The notes under the pieces are model-generated. The model saw only the letters and a program-made list of their open reading frames with translations. It did no database searches and was not told where the DNA came from. A DNA stretch of 64,000 nt from Amia ocellicauda (taxonomy: Eukaryota > Chordata > Actinopteri > Amiiformes > Amiidae): positions 31,330,249 to 31,394,248 of the forward strand of contig NC_089858.1 of NCBI RefSeq assembly GCF_036373705.1, read 5' to 3'. This document shows positions 12,941 through 27,033 of the stretch, one piece after another (the stretch's first letter is position 1; every line of letters starts with the position of its first letter). Both the position numbers and the translations under genes were made by a program.

Positions 12941-15049
12941 ATAGCAAATAATAATCAAAAAAGCATTTGTTCTCTGTAGATTGTTAGGTAAGAATTCTGA
13001 CTACAGAAACCTAAAAAGAATCCCAAAATTCCCTAAATCGCTGCAGGGAGTTTACACTCCTGGGAAATGGTGAAGAGTTTTGCAGTACTCTTTATGGTTT
13101 CGCTCAGCAGTAGGTTAAAATAATGGCCTAAACTATAATTGTTGAGCTTTGTGCAAAATTAAAGAAGCAAACATGCCAATTCATTCCAATCATGTCCGAC
13201 TAACACTGTTGGAGGGCTGGGTAGGGTAAAATGGGTACCCCGTAACAGTCTTCAGGGCAGAAATCCCAATAGTACATACAGTATTGTATGCAAGTCCTGA
13301 TTCGTTCAATTGAACATGTTCTTAAAATGAAGGGAGTGGTAGTAGCTGGAGTCTGACTCAACTGTTTTTGGTCTGATGCCCATACTAACACAAATATAAC
13401 TTAATTTGTCTGTGATTTTGTTTGGATTTCAAATCATTTACTGTCAGGGGATATTTACAACCATTAGTTTCTGAATATTTCGGAACAAGATGTTTTGAAT
13501 TGACTATCATTCAATACTGACTACAAAAAATGTAATTATCAGCTACTATGCAACAGACCAATAATTACATTTAGCCTTAATATGAGTGAGCAATGATTTA
13601 AAGATGAGACTTTATCAACAAAATCCAATAAAACAACAAACAATGCATTGGGCAAGCTTTTATCAGCTTGAGCTTACAAAAATACACATGCCTTTTGAAG
13701 ATCTGTATGGATACACACAGAAACCTGCCTAGTTCACCCTACCCACACACCAATTACTGAAATAGTAAAGCATGTTTTAATGAAGATTTGTCAGTGTAAG
13801 TGCAGTCAATAACCCTATGTATTATTGTATACTACACCTACAATATTTACAGGGGTCCATCAGTTAAAAAGTTTAAAAGAACAGTTTTCTTTTTATTTAG
13901 TATTCCTCTCATTACAAACTTTTTGTAAGCCAGGTATGAACTGTCCATATAATGAATTCTAGTGCAAAGGTATTCAGACACCAGTTCTTCCAATCTACTC
14001 CATTGCAGGATTTTGGCACAGATGCATCTTTGCCTATTTGAAACATTCATAATTGAAAGAGTTTTATAATGAAGTCAGAGGCTGAACCAAAAACCTGCAC
14101 AGTGATGGATTTTACACTCTGCTATTTGGCTTCTGGACAGCAGAGGTATTCGCCAGCTTGTTTGTTTTCTTTTTGTGTGAAACATCTGGAAATGTACGGA
14201 GGGTAAATCTTTACAGAAGTGATAGGGATTACATTTCTCCGGAGTTACCTTTTTATGACTGTCTTGGAAAACCGTTCATTGGCCCGAGGTAATTCATTTA
14301 AAATCTCTGTGATAATGCAGTCGCACTTTAGAGACTGAGGCATTAGGTCATGGAGTCTGAGCACATGGCTCTAATTGTGCCTGTTAATCTGCTCTAAATC
14401 ATTGTGGAAAGAGCTTCTCTCAGTTAAGAATCCCCCCCCCCCACAAAAAAAATTTATTCTGAATCCAAACTGGTTTCTGTATCTTGAAAGGTGGAATCTA
14501 TGCAATTGGGGGCATTCAAATTACAGTACTGCGCATTTAAACAACAACAGATTTAAGTCCTAAACCGACTCCTTTGACTTAAGAGGCCGGACTAGAGTGG
14601 AATTCGTGGACATTTAGTTCAAATACATTTCAGCTTGTATACTTGTTGGCATTATTACAAGCTGCCTACAATTCAAAAATGAAAACAAGTGCATTTTAGG
14701 TATGAAGAGAAATTGTAAAAGGAAACAGAAATGATTAAGATCACATTCACCAGGCTGATTTCAGTGTGAATAACTGTGGAAAGACAAGGGAATTGGCTGA
14801 ACTGCTGTTGAACCATCTGCTTGTAGTCTGTAGACTTGGGAAGGTGTCTACATTTTAAACTTGTCATTGTGTCCAGCATACAACAGTATACGATGGTGCA
14901 GAAGAGGGTTGAAATGCAGGCTACAGACTGTCTCTCTGTTCAACCGGGTCTTTGATGCACCTTTTGTTCTGGAAAATAAACCAGTATCTTCACACTTTTT
15001 GCTCATGAAGTGTCATCAATTGGAATATATCACTATATGTTGTCTGGTT

Positions 15050-15150
15050 ATAGTTGAAAGTATTCACACCTTTCATCTGAAAGCATGTTGTTCTGTGATT
15101 CATTAAATAAAAATGGATGGAGAGACCTTCAATTGTTTACACACCCCCTG
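15050..15150. repeat. Possible end of a DNA transposon (AGTATTCACACC motif)
   Basis: GTTGAAAGTATTCACACCTT followed by TGTTGTTCTGTGATTC resembles the termini of the family seen at 5241 and 50490-50832. No partner end was found. The match is partial. Confidence 0.25.
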
Positions 15151-17130
15151 TCTTAAGTCAGTCCAGTCAACTGGAATCTTTACCGTTCTCTCTCTTCACA
15201 GGCTCTGAAAATGTCTCATTAATCCCCAAGTGTAGTTTAATGAGAGAATATATATTTATTTAAATGAATTACCAGAAAGCATTGTTTCAAGGAATACAGT
15301 GAATTCTTTCAACAACAACTGTATAATCAAACTCCCATGCAAAACTGACCTTTTTGACTCCATAACTAGTACAGAAATTATCATTTGGAAATAGTGAAAT
15401 TACACACAAAAAATTCAAGAAAACATAGGGTTAATTATTGAAAAGGGTGAGAAAAAAGTGTATTTCCTTATTTTAAATTTTAAGTATTTATTAATTTTGT
15501 CACAAATATCTGTACATATGCAAAAAGACAATATTGAGGCTTTCACACCACTTTGGATAATTTCAGAGCAGTAAGTTACTCTACTTAAAAACAACAATTG
15601 TTTTTAACAACACAACCAGATGTGTTTATTATTTAGTTTTTCAGCAATGTTCGAACCTTAATTTTGAATTTCAGTGAGTCTTCTCTACCACCAGTTACAT
15701 TCCTGTCCTAAACAAAATAATATGATTTGTCAATGTATTTCCAACTTAATTTTTTTTTTGGGCAACAGTTTGCAGGATTTAAAAATTAATTCAAGAGGAG
15801 TGATGTGAATATATTAGGAATAATTGTCCAGTCCAGATAAGTCAAAGTTTGAAGTCCAGTAGCAAAGCTGTTAATCTGAGTCTGTTCAGTTACAGGCTGT
15901 AATTCAAAATGTATCAGACATCACCTTACATGTGTGTTCAGCTTCACTGATCAGAAAAACATGGCCTTAGACGTTTCTAACATGTTGAGCTGACATTCTA
16001 TGACTACACATAGCCGACTACACCGTCATTGGGAGTTTTGACTGGAAGTGCTTGAGGTTTCAGTTGTTATTTATTATGTAACAATGTACCTTTTTGTGAT
16101 CTGGTTTGTGTAAAAACTTGAATTCTAGAGAGTGGAATCGGAATTACAAATTATCTGATAGTAGTTTTTCTCTTTCATCAGCATTACATCAGTAATTACC
16201 TTGTTAAATAGTGATCTGCCATTCTCACACTTATTTCCTAAGTTGTTTTTTGTGGGTGTTTCATTTTTATTGTAGTTTTTACTCAGTATCATTCAATCCC
16301 ATGTAGGAAACTGTTTTGGATCAATACCAGTCGACCCCCCAGTTTACACTCACATGACAGTCAATGGATAAACTGACACTTGAAGAAAAAATTAAGTACC
16401 ATTTTTGGAATCACTTGTTTAGCCTCAAGGCCCTTGTTTAGAAATGACCACCAGATCCTTTCTAGTGCCTGAATTTGCCTGAACCACTTAAATCAGCCAA
16501 AATTATTTTCAAAAGTACAAAATAGTCCTGAAACAAGAGCCTTGGACACTTAATAGTATCACTGTTGTTCATTTTTTGTTATGGTCCAGTTTGTTATCCT
16601 TTAAGGGAAATACAGAATGCCCTACTGACATATCTTCAGGATATGTTTAGTCACTTCTAGAGGATAACCTCACAGATTAAGGTGTTTGAAATGTACGTGT
16701 TGCCTTTATGGTAAACTAAAATATAGAATATATTAAATACAAAAACAATACGTAACTTATAAGAACTTTCTAAATGTATACAAAAAGTTTATTTTAATAA
16801 TACTTTATTACAATAAGTTGTTAGACATTTAAGGTGTATTTTTGTAAATGTTTCACTCCCTACTTTTTTCAGTGCACTTTTTTCTTTTTCTTGTCTTTTT
16901 TTATTTTGTATGCTGCATGTATTGTTAAACTCATATTGCAGCCTAGGTGGAGACAATATTGAAGTGCATGTTGATGGATTCAGAATATAGCTGTACATAT
17001 TAGTATGGGTACCTATATTGGTAATACAGTATTTAATAATAATATTGTCGGTTGGTAGTCAAGCTTTTCTTTAAGTTGTGTAAATGGTTTTGTATAATCT
17101 TAATAAAAGTAAACAGCAACTTCGCAAATG

Positions 17131-17146
17131 TACACACACACACACA

Positions 17147-17187
<41 letters not shown>
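17131..17187. repeat. Compound microsatellite (CA)n(TA)n
   Basis: About nine CA units run directly into about nineteen TA units. It lies in the presumed CDYL2 3' UTR. Confidence 0.95.
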
Positions 17188-17190
<3 letters not shown>

Positions 17191-18975
17191 GGTTGTTTAT
17201 TCCTGTGCAATTATGCATGTAAATATTTTTGTTGTAGATACATGTGTTGCCTGTTAAAACATTATATTTTCAGGATATACATTTTTGTATTGCCATAGTA
17301 ATGTTAGAATCCTTGCACAATTTATTTTTTTATTTGATTCAAAATTAATTTTCAATTAGTATGTAAGCTGGTGTCTGTGCCAATAGTTTTCACTTTCAGG
17401 AAATAAAAAGGAAAAAAAAGTTTGCTTTAGTATTGGCAAATATTATGACTGACATGTCTCTGAGTACATTGGCACGCTTTCTTTTGAACTGACTTTTTTT
17501 TTTGTAATAAGCCCAGTCATATTCTTTCTGATTCATTTTGTTGTGATAAATTTTTCCCGACAATGCTTACAAGAGATTAAATTGATAGATCACTTCATCA
17601 ACACAAGGTCTCAGATTATTAATTCAATTCAGATTTGACTCAAGCAGTCTATGTGTGTGTGTCAAAGTGCATCTCTAATTTCAGAAGGTTGAAAAACATG
17701 TAAACAGTTTGTGTTACACTTGGGCTGGGATTAAATCAAAAGTTTGACCCACCTGCTAATAGCTAATTCCAAACCTGTACTCAGCTGCAGGTTTTTGTCA
17801 GAGACTTTTTATTTTTTTGTACGTACCAAAATCCTGCCATTACACACTGAGTTGCAGTTGTGTGGGAGCGTCAAAGTTTTGATTTGATCCCAGCCTTAGT
17901 CTGAATCAATAAAGAACAGTGCGTGTCTTATATGTAACTCTATATGTAAACAATAGCAGCACCAGTTCTACAAACAGCTTTCACAGCTTAATTATTTTGT
18001 GAAGGATGTTTTATTTTTCATTTTGGACAAGCACTTTGACTGAATGTCGCAAGCAAGGATTTTAATTTCATGAAATACAATACATTTAAAATAATTTACA
18101 GTTGAATAGGAATAATAGGCCCTGTATTTCGTTGTGTTTGTTCTTAGTTTTTTCCCTTAATTTTCCCCCTGGTTACACTTCCTTTGGCATGCTGATGTGA
18201 AAAAGTATCTGGAGTAGACAGGAGACGGGTAGACACTAAGAGCAGAGCTTGTTTGTCCCTCTGCTGCTGTTCTTTTAGATTGGCTAAGCAGTTATAAGTC
18301 ACTTTTTGGCATTTTTCGAGGAACGTATTCAGAAAACGTTGTGCATTGATTTTTTTTTTTTTTTCCCATTTTGAAATAGTTTTTAGCTTAACTCTTTTCT
18401 TTTTCCAAATATGTAAAGGCTTATTATAAAAAAAGATGAAGCAAAGTACCAAAAAAAAAAAAAAATTGATACCAATAACATGAGTGTTACATAACACTGT
18501 CTATGTTGGCTGAACGTCAGTTTTCATTCTGCTCACCTGTACATACTCCTGACCTGTTGGTTTGTTAATGAAGGTGTCAATCATCGGTAATCTAGGATCG
18601 CAATGTGTGGGGAAGAAACAAAAAACACAAAACGCGAAGAGTAAAAAGTTATATCTGATATAAAGTACCTCTGTGGAGGGTTTTTATTTAATAATCTAAG
18701 GGTAGAGGCACCCTGTATCACAGTGTTGTATATATTTTTGTGATATTTAAACCAACCTTTTTTTTCCCCTCTGTGATGAACACTGTCTCAATCAAAGTGT
18801 GTACAGTATGTTAGTTGATGCTCCTGTAACTAGTCTATGAACACATTTCTGGGTGCCTTAGAAGTTGTATTTTTCATGTGTGTTAAAAAAAGAAAAGAAA
18901 AAAAAAAGATGCAGTATTTATACCTTGTGACGAAAGCTGCTTTGAATAAAACTATGGAATTAATTTAAAAAAGAA

Positions 18976-21900
18976 ACCCTCATTTGCAGGATGTTATTAT
19001 TTGATCTTCGCCTCTGCTTGCTCACAGATTGGTGTACCTCCACGGGTTTCAAAGCCTCCGTTTGCTTTGTGGAAGTACATGTGTGTTGGATTGTAACTGT
19101 CTTGTATAATGTCTACCTTAATGGTGATGAGAGAACAGCCTATTACTCCCACTTAATTTCTGTACAAATTTTAACTGGTGTGAAAGAGTTTGCATGATTA
19201 TCAAGGACTGAGCTTTCTTCTAATGCTTTTGAACATATTTTAGCATTTAGGATTACGCTGTGACATCCCCTTAGGATTTCCCTGATTTTCCTTTTGATTG
19301 CTCCTCATTTGTTCCCCACATGACACACACAGCCTTTATAGATTTAAGATCACACTACTGGCAATGTGACTTGAGAATTTCACATTTACATTTATTTAAT
19401 TGGGGTGGAGGAAGGTACGTTTCCTATAGACTGCCATGGAAGGAAATCATGACACAACCCTTGTATCTTTTGCTTGTGAGACATACTTTTGGGAAGTGCA
19501 CCATGGGAATTATGGCAAAACCCAACCACTGTATGACCACCTGACAGCATCATCAAATATTTAACTTACAGTGAGGCGTTAAGTGGACTTTGTAGTGCTC
19601 CAAGCCCGTATTGCTCGGTTGTTATTGCGGATCATTGTAAATCAAACTTTTTTGACATAGCACAACACAAAAACAGTAGCATCGAGGGGAGAACTCATGC
19701 AGCTTTTACTGATAACATGGCAGATCTCACAGGCATTGGCAGCAGCTACTGGGCTCCTGTTGTGCAACAAGGCAAAGTGTCCAAGGCCAGCTCAAGCCTT
19801 CCAAACCACAGAGGTGATTGGCCAATAGTGCGCTGCCCCGTGGGCGGAGATTTCTGCCGGTTGAGCCACATGGAGTCTCCAGGAAAAAACCTCTTATCTG
19901 TCGGGGAAGCTGGAGAAGAAGAACTGGTGTTTTTTGTGACAAGGGTATTGTGTCTTTTTGAATAATGAGCTGCCTGAAGTATGAGAATATGAGACTGCAC
20001 ATTGTTTGTTCAATGATTTGTGAATCTTATGTGCTCATGTTTAGCAGTGTACATTTATTTATTTAGTTAGTAAAATAATCCTGATGTGCACTCACCCATT
20101 TTCGTCTGAAATGTGGAGAGGGAGAAAGTTAAACCTAAAAAGCCAGCTGTGACTGATAAATCAGTGAAATTAATTATATGGGATGGTGAGCCAAAGTTCT
20201 GCAACAGTAAAGAGGAAAATGTAACTGTAATTGAAAGTCTTCGCTTAATTGTATTACTTCAATCGCAGCATTAGGGCACTGAAAGACTGGATCTGACATT
20301 TATTAACACCCTTTCCGACATTTAATTGGGAATTAATTGGAATGGCTGAGCGGTGGTCTAATAATACGTCATTTTTATGTTGTGGCGTTGGCGGTAGCGA
20401 GCTGCACTCAGTACGCTGGAGAAAAATAATAAAAACGACAGAGATTTTCTGATGCAAAAGGCTACCAAGTTTATTTCTTATAGAAACAACAGCCTCAGGG
20501 CTCTGTCGGCCAAGCCCACGCCAGCAAAGAAAAGCATAAAACCGGCCTGAGGATATCACTCACTCCCTCAATCATTCCACAGCAACCTCCCAGTCCTCTA
20601 TCAGGTAAGATTGCTACCCCCAGCTTTCTGGCACTACTCTTCTAAGCACCCTCATCCCTGACATGGCTGCTGCACTGCTGTCTACTGCACAGGGACCAGG
20701 GCACCCCAGTGTATCTCTTTAGCCCTCGTGAGTGGCCACAATTCCCTTCAATATCGGGGGCGGGGACAGACACGGACAGACACACACAGCAACAATATTG
20801 CTGTCCCCCTAATTATCATAACAGCAGTCCTGAAGGGTCCCAGATTGCTGCATTATTATTCACTGTAGTTAATACAAATTCTCAGGTGTATAACTTGTTT
20901 TGTAGTTCTACTTTTCCGGAAAGGTTTTACTAGTTAACCAAATCTCCACTGCACCTCAGGCCCTTTACTAAGATTGCTCAGGTCTTTTCTTATTAAGTTT
21001 ACAATTATTCACACAATGAAATAGTGAATGTATAAAATATTTCCCAAATGTCACTGAATGTTTCAATAGCAGTATCAAAATGATGCTGTTTGTTATCCTT
21101 TTTTTTTCTTCTTCTTCTTGCTCTAGGTCAGTGTTTCCCCATTATCATCTATTCTCCATAACTTTGAAGCATCTTCTTTAATATTCTTGATTCAGTTTTA
21201 CCTGAATGTGTTTAAAAGTCGCTGAATAGAAATGCATAATTTAGAAACATACCTTTTTAATGGCCCAAAACCTGATTAATTCAATCACACCCTGTGTAAT
21301 CACTATAATCATCCAAACTAGTCAGCTTAGCTCTACATTTGTAGAAGCTGTTTGTCTGGAAGTCGTATAGCATTTTAAACCTACACTTCTGTGGAGTTTA
21401 CATATATATGTAAAGCAGAATTTTAAACAATCTTCACACCAGTGAGATGGTTTCAAATTCAGTGTAAAGTGTTATGTAGTCATTTTATGCATGACTGAGT
21501 GATCATTTTTTGTGTCAGTTGCTAAGCAAATGTTTAGCAGGAATATTACAATTGTATGGTGTATTAGTGAACTATTCTCTCTGTTCCTTTCACCATGGAA
21601 AGATATAGAATGTATTAAATTAACTGAATACAATTAATAGGTGGATTATTAGGCTAAAATTGAATTAGGTTCTCATTTTATTTGCATTGGTTGTATCACT
21701 GCTGTGAAAAATACTTGATTTCTTACTTATTCTAATTGTTTTATGCATAGTATTGCTTAGACAAGTAAGCAGATCTTGATTTATTCTGATCCATGATCCG
21801 GGAGGTTGTCATATACATTTGTTTTGCATTGCCATCTGGTTTAATATACTGAAATCCTTCTTAGAAAATAAAATAATTAGCTTATTCAAATATTTTGTTA

Positions 21901-22635
21901 CCTCAGCTAATAGCATAACATTGTCCTTCCTAAGACTTTTTGTATTACAATTATAAAAAATATAAATAAAACCATGTTTTATGAATATACACCCTTCACC
22001 ATTGTATTGTATATGGGGAATGTAAAGGAAAATCAATGTCTCTCAATGGAGTAAATAACATAATCAACAGATCTAGTAACCATGCAAACAAAAAAGGTAG
22101 AAAGAGGAAAACAACTAAAAGAATGGCATCTTTGAAACGTATCACATACTAACCAGCACTGATCTTGCAAATCACAGTAAAGCACAGTTTTAAAACCTGA
22201 AGATTGAATGAAAGAATTTTGGACACATAACCAAATCAAAACTGTGTCTGGTAGGTGAATAGCAAATTTAAAAAAACTTTTAAAATGGCTGTAGCTGATA
22301 TTTAAATTATTTAAATAAATAAATACAAATAAAGTCACAATGCCAACTTACCTAGAACACAAAGAAATGTTGATATAACTTTATTGTTAGGTTATTGTGG
22401 GGAACATCACTGGTCAGGACAGGAGGCCATATTTGGGACAGACTAAAATGAATGACAAAACGGAATATCCATTGACTATAATGGTGAGAGGAATGCCCAT
22501 AGAAACAGAAGCACAGGAATCCTAAAATCCTGAATACACTTTCTTTAAAATAACCTCATGTAAAACATAAAATTGGCCTTGAATATGGAAAACACACTGA
22601 AAACATAGCACGAATAGGTTTGACTGCCTATATAC
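18976..22635. other. Intergenic, no gene recognised
   Basis: Between the presumed CDYL2 end and the first intergenic transposon I see only short non-homologous open frames on both strands. The segment 20380-20800 is more GC-rich than its surroundings, but I could not assign it to any family. Confidence 0.5.
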
Positions 22636-22805
22636 AGTGAGGATCCCCTGCTGATTTTGTACATTTGCCCACTGACAAAGAAATGATCAGTCTATAATTT
22701 TAATGGTAGGTGTATTTTAACAGTGAGAGACAGAATAAGAACAAAAAAATCCAGAAAAATGCATTTCAAAAAAGTTATAAATTGATTTGCATGTTACATA
22801 TACAA
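22636..22805. mobile_element. Terminal fragment of a Tc1 element (GATCCCCTGCTGATTTTG family)
   Basis: The text GATCCCCTGCTGATTTTGTA, then GCCCACTGACAAAGAAATGA and CAGTCTATAATTTTAATGGT, is the inverse of the right end of the element at 54594-55714. Only about 170 bp remain and no coding part is present. Confidence 0.7.
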
Positions 22806-23440
22806 TTTTGCAATGTTGCATGTTACATATACAATTATAAAATAAACTAGTTAAAAAAGTAGCATTAAACTGAAATATAGTATTATGCAATGTGAAAGCG
22901 CTTTGAAAATGAGCTGTCTCTAGTACTACAGTGCCTATAATATAAAATAATTAGCATCAAACAGGTAATGATCAAACACTGATCCAGAGACCTGGCTTTG
23001 CAACGAGATGAGACTGAATTGCACAGGAAAGACAGAAACTTGCTGAGCCGATCACAGAAATCTGCAAATAAAATAAATAATGACAATAAGATGAATATAT
23101 GACTTGTATAAATGCACACACGCAGAGATATTTAGTGTCCGCTGTCGTTTGGTTTTTTCTGATACCTTAATTATTATATTATTGGTTAGGCGAAGTCAAA
23201 TAAATCAATAAATCATAACCCCGTCTTTAAATCCCATGATCGAAATGGAACGCTGGTTTCGATCGATCTTCGATTTGGATTAAATGTCCACCCTACTGAC
23301 CAACACTGGAGATGTCAATCTTTAATTGACTGACCAGCCGTCACATCACACACACACTGTGATTGGCCCGCTGAGTGCTGTGGGCGGGATGCTGGATATT
23401 TGAATGTATTGCTCCTTCATTGATTGGTCTTTCTGTCTGT
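22806..23440. other. Intergenic, nothing recognised
   Basis: AT-rich sequence. The duplicated phrase TGCATGTTACATATACAATT at 22788-22838 is a local tandem duplication. A patch with GATCGATC at 23260-23275 could belong to a MITE, but no ends were found. Confidence 0.4.
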
Positions 23441-23650
23441 TATCCACATTTGTTTTTCCGTGACAGCCTACAAAATGTGTACTCTATAACGAGTGGCTTT
23501 TAAAAGTAGCGAAGTACAATACTTACCTCAAAACATACTTAAGTAAAAGTAAAATTACCAGATTTGAAAAATACTCAAAAAAGTACAAGTACACGAAAAA
23601 GCTACTCAATTACAGAGTAGTTGTAATTCGTTACTTTTCACCCCTGTTTG
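23441..23650. repeat. Fish hAT-type non-autonomous repeat fragment (AGTAAAAGTAAAATTACC type)
   Basis: Repeated AAGTACAAGTACACGAAAAA and CTACTCAATTACAGAGTAGT motifs ending in GTTACTTTTCACCCCTG are a familiar fish hAT-like MITE terminus. I see no clear second inverted end or target duplication. Confidence 0.5.
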
Positions 23651-25010
23651 CAGATTAGTTTATTGTCAGAGGGCACTTTCTACTATTTATATATAAAAAC
23701 ACAAAAGAGTACATGCTATTTGTGGATAAGTCAACATGGTCATTTTGTCAAGGGTTTATTTTCTCATTTCCCAGTGCAAACCACATGTACTTAGAGAAAG
23801 AGGAGAGTGTTTTTTCTTTTCTAAAGTAAAACCTGGAAGTGGACAAGATGATACTCTAGAACAGCATAAATTGTGCCTTTACTATATTGTATTCAATACC
23901 CTCAGGAAGGTGACTCACTGGCAAAAGATTTGGTTATCAAAATGGTAATGACTCGAAATACATGCCTGGAATAAACAGAAATTACTTTAATTATAATGAA
24001 GAACAAAGGGCTTTGAAATTAGATTAAAGCAAAACTTCAACCCACCCATTAATCACAAATTACAAACACAATGCATTTTGTTTGGATCTTTCAGTTAGAA
24101 CTAAGTACCCTCAGTCAAGCAAAAAAAGCTGCCATCACTACGGGTTTAATGAATTGTGATTAGCAGAGGGGTCAAGGTTTTAATCTAATCCCAGCCTCAT
24201 GCATGTTTTGGTGTGTGTGCATCAATAGTTCAATCAAATCTTGACAATATCCTCAAGGTCAAATACTACACTATATATATGTGTGTGTTTAAATAGTTGG
24301 GTAATGAAACAATGATTTGATTGTATGGTGGCTTCTTAATAGAAAGTGGAACAATTATTTATTGAAAACCACATCAATGTTTCTGATAATATAGAACATG
24401 GAATTGGTCAAAAATGAGCTTGAACCATTTGACAGTAGTAATATGATAATGCAGAAATGATTATAATAACAATGTTTTCCATTATTGCAGCCAGTAGATT
24501 TAATGTGACACAATAATGGGTTAGAAGGTAATGATGAATTACTTTTATGAAACATTTGCCCTTTCATTGTGTGTAGAGTACTAAATTATTTCAGCTGTCT
24601 TACTTGCCCTTTTCAAGTTATTGAATGTAAAGCATGATGTGTTACGGTATCAGAGTGGATTACTTATCCATGGTGACTCACATTCAGCAACAAACACATT
24701 TACAGGAAATGTGTATAAAAAAAACATTGAACAATTCAAAATGATGCCGTCATTGTGCCTAGAGAAATGAAAATGCAAGGATTAATCTGAGGTCCTAAAC
24801 AAACTCTTGTAATGGTTACAATAGGGGTTACATTTTTACCCACTATTGTTGTTGTTTATCTGGCTAGTGATTACTTTGCATTTGCATTAATGGTTACAAA
24901 TGTATCCGCTATTGTTAAAAAAATAAAAAGTACAATTGTAAGTGAAATTGAAAATGCTATTGTAAGATTATGACATTGGTAGATTTTTATTACAATAACG
25001 GAGGTTATCT
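23651..25010. other. Intergenic, nothing recognised
   Basis: AT-rich sequence with short microsatellite-like patches (GTGTGTG near 24212, TATATATGTGTGTG near 24272) and no gene or transposon end that I can identify. Confidence 0.5.
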
Positions 25011-25875
25011 TTCGAGTCAAAAATAGCTCCCAAAGGAACTATGTGACATTGCTGCGTGCAATGGGAACATTGAAAACTCATAACAAAGCTGCCGATAGGC
25101 CAATGTGTGCTGTAACTCCTATGAGCCCTCCCCCTTGGCTCTACTCAGCTAAACAGCACACAGACTGAACTTCCTCTTTCGCCATTAATGCATGGTGCTG
25201 ATTATAAAAGGCAAAGAAAAGACTTAACCCAATGTAAAAAACAAAATGCTTCAGCATAAAACAGTCAAAGCTACAGCTGAGTAAGAAAACCCAGGAGTGA
25301 CTGCGATGAAATGTCTGTCAGGGACAAGGATATAATGTAACCCTGGACACGCCGAAGGAGGAAGTAAAATAGCCTAATAATAAATAATAACCATTTTTGT
25401 TCCAGTTGAACTGGGGTCCTCTGTAGGCCACCTGCTCTTAGCTGAAACCCTTGTCTCAGCTGAGCTCAGGCCCTCTGCAAGGCCCCTTCTCTTGATTATA
25501 TATTTGTTCTCAGCTGAGCTCAGACCTGCTCTTGATTATGTTCTTTCTGTCTTGCAGGCCGCTGACCTTAAATGTGACATCACTGAACTTCTGTCGATTG
25601 TCTTGCTTGGATACACAGTATCTCATAATCCCTTTGGGATCTATTTTCGACTTGAAAATCGACTTGACGAGACACAAGTAAAAAAAAACAGAAAATAATG
25701 AAAATGGCTCGCAAATTTGCAAAGTCGCGCATAGGCCTTCTGGCTACGGGAGAAGCTGTGTGCTGTCTAGATGTGTAGAGTCAAGGGGGGAAGTCTCATC
25801 TAAGTCACAGCAAACAGACTTATCGGCAGCTTATCCCAACAATATCCCATAGTCCCTTTGGGAGCTATTTTCTTT
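25011..25875. mobile_element. Unclassified fold-back element with long imperfect inverted arms
   Basis: The left arm begins AAAAATAGCTCCCAAAGGAA near 25019 and includes AAAGCTGCCGATAGGCC. The right arm ends CCCTTTGGGAGCTATTTTC near 25872 and includes CTTATCGGCAGCTTATCCC. The arms pair over about 150 bp with many mismatches. A third copy of the terminal motif (CCCTTTGGGATCTATTTTCG) lies inside at 25631-25650. The centre carries two copies of the palindromic phrase TCAGCTGAGCTCAG at about 25457 and 25510. There is no transposase-like frame. It is probably a non-autonomous DNA transposon; the family is unknown to me. Confidence 0.55.
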
Positions 25876-26221
25876 TTTATATAACCAGGACTACATATGC
25901 AACCTAGCAACCTAGTCTTATTGTGGTCTAAGTGGTTCTGAGGCAGATATTTAGGTTTTATTTTTATTAATTTGTTGTCATCATATTAAACAATGTTTTC
26001 TACTCACTTATGTGTGACATTAGAAACCATAGCATTATTTAAGTAAACATAATTTGCTTCAGCTCTTAGATTAATACATTTATATTCATCTTGAAGTATT
26101 GCATTTTGTCAAGTTTTAACTGTTTTATTATAATCAATATTATTACTACTACTATTATTGTCATTAATATTACTTATGTATTTATTTATCTCTTACTCTT
26201 TCTCCCTTATATACATATATA

Positions 26222-27033
26222 CAACAATCAGCCATAATATTATGACCACCTGCCTAATATTGTGTAGGTCCCCCTTTTGCCACCAAAACAGCCCTGACCT
26301 GTCGAGGCATGGACTCCACTAGACCTCTGAAGGTGTGCTGTGGTATCCGGCACCAAGACGTTAGCAGCAGATCCTTTAAGTCCTGTAAGTTGCGAAGTCA
26401 ACACCTTGAACTCGTGATTCATCAGACCAGGCCACCTTCTTCCATTGCTCCGTGGTCCAGTTCTGATGCTCACATGCCCATTGTAGGCGCTTTTGGCAGT
26501 GGACAGGGGTCAGCATGGGCACCCTGACTGGTCTGCGGCTACGCAGCCCCATACGCAACAAACTGCGATGCACTGTGTGTTCTGACACCTTTCTATCAGA
26601 ACCAGCATTCACTTTTTCAGCAATTTGAGCTACAGTAGCTCGTCTGTTGGATCAGACCACACGGGCCAGCCTTCGCTCCCCACGTGCATCAATGAGCCTT
26701 GGCCGCCCATGACCCTGTCGCCGGTTCACCGCTTTTCCTTCCTTGGACCACTTTTGACAGGTACTGACCACTGCAGACCGGGAACACCCCACAAGAGCTG
26801 CAGTTTTGGAGATGCTCTGACCCAGTCGTCTAGCCATCAAAATGTGGCCCTTGTCAAAGTCGCTCAGATCCTTACTCTTGCCCATTTTTCCTGCTTCTAA
26901 CACATCAACTTTGTGGACAAAATGTTCACTTGCTGCCTAATATATCCCACCCACTGACAGGTGCCATGATAACGAGATTATCAGTGTTATTCACTTCACC
27001 TGTCAGTGGTCATAATGTTATGGCTGATCGGTG
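26222..27033 (-). mobile_element. Tc1/mariner element, 812-bp internally deleted copy (copy B)
   Basis: TA dinucleotides flank inverted ends (CAACAATCAGCCATAATATT on the left; AATGTTATGGCTGATCGGTG on the right). On the minus strand the transposase starts [20 protein letters not shown] and reads through the paired-like helix-turn-helix to [14 protein letters not shown]. It then meets a stop codon and continues to the first catalytic block WSDESR. The rest of the catalytic domain is deleted, apart from a short C-terminal remnant. It is inactive. Confidence 0.9.

Larger units (their letters stand above)
11238..18975 (+). other. cdyl2: Probable long CDYL2 3' UTR
   Basis: The 7.7 kb after the CDYL2 stop codon holds no other gene and no clear transposon, unlike the DNA on either side. 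It contains several AATAAA hexamers on the plus strand (for example 17102, 17904 and 18949). The last is followed by an A-rich stretch and a T/G-rich stretch, as expected of a cleavage site near 18975. Pumilio-type TGTAAATA occurs near 17218. A long 3' UTR is what I recall for human CDYL2, but the true end cannot be fixed without RNA data. Confidence 0.45.
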
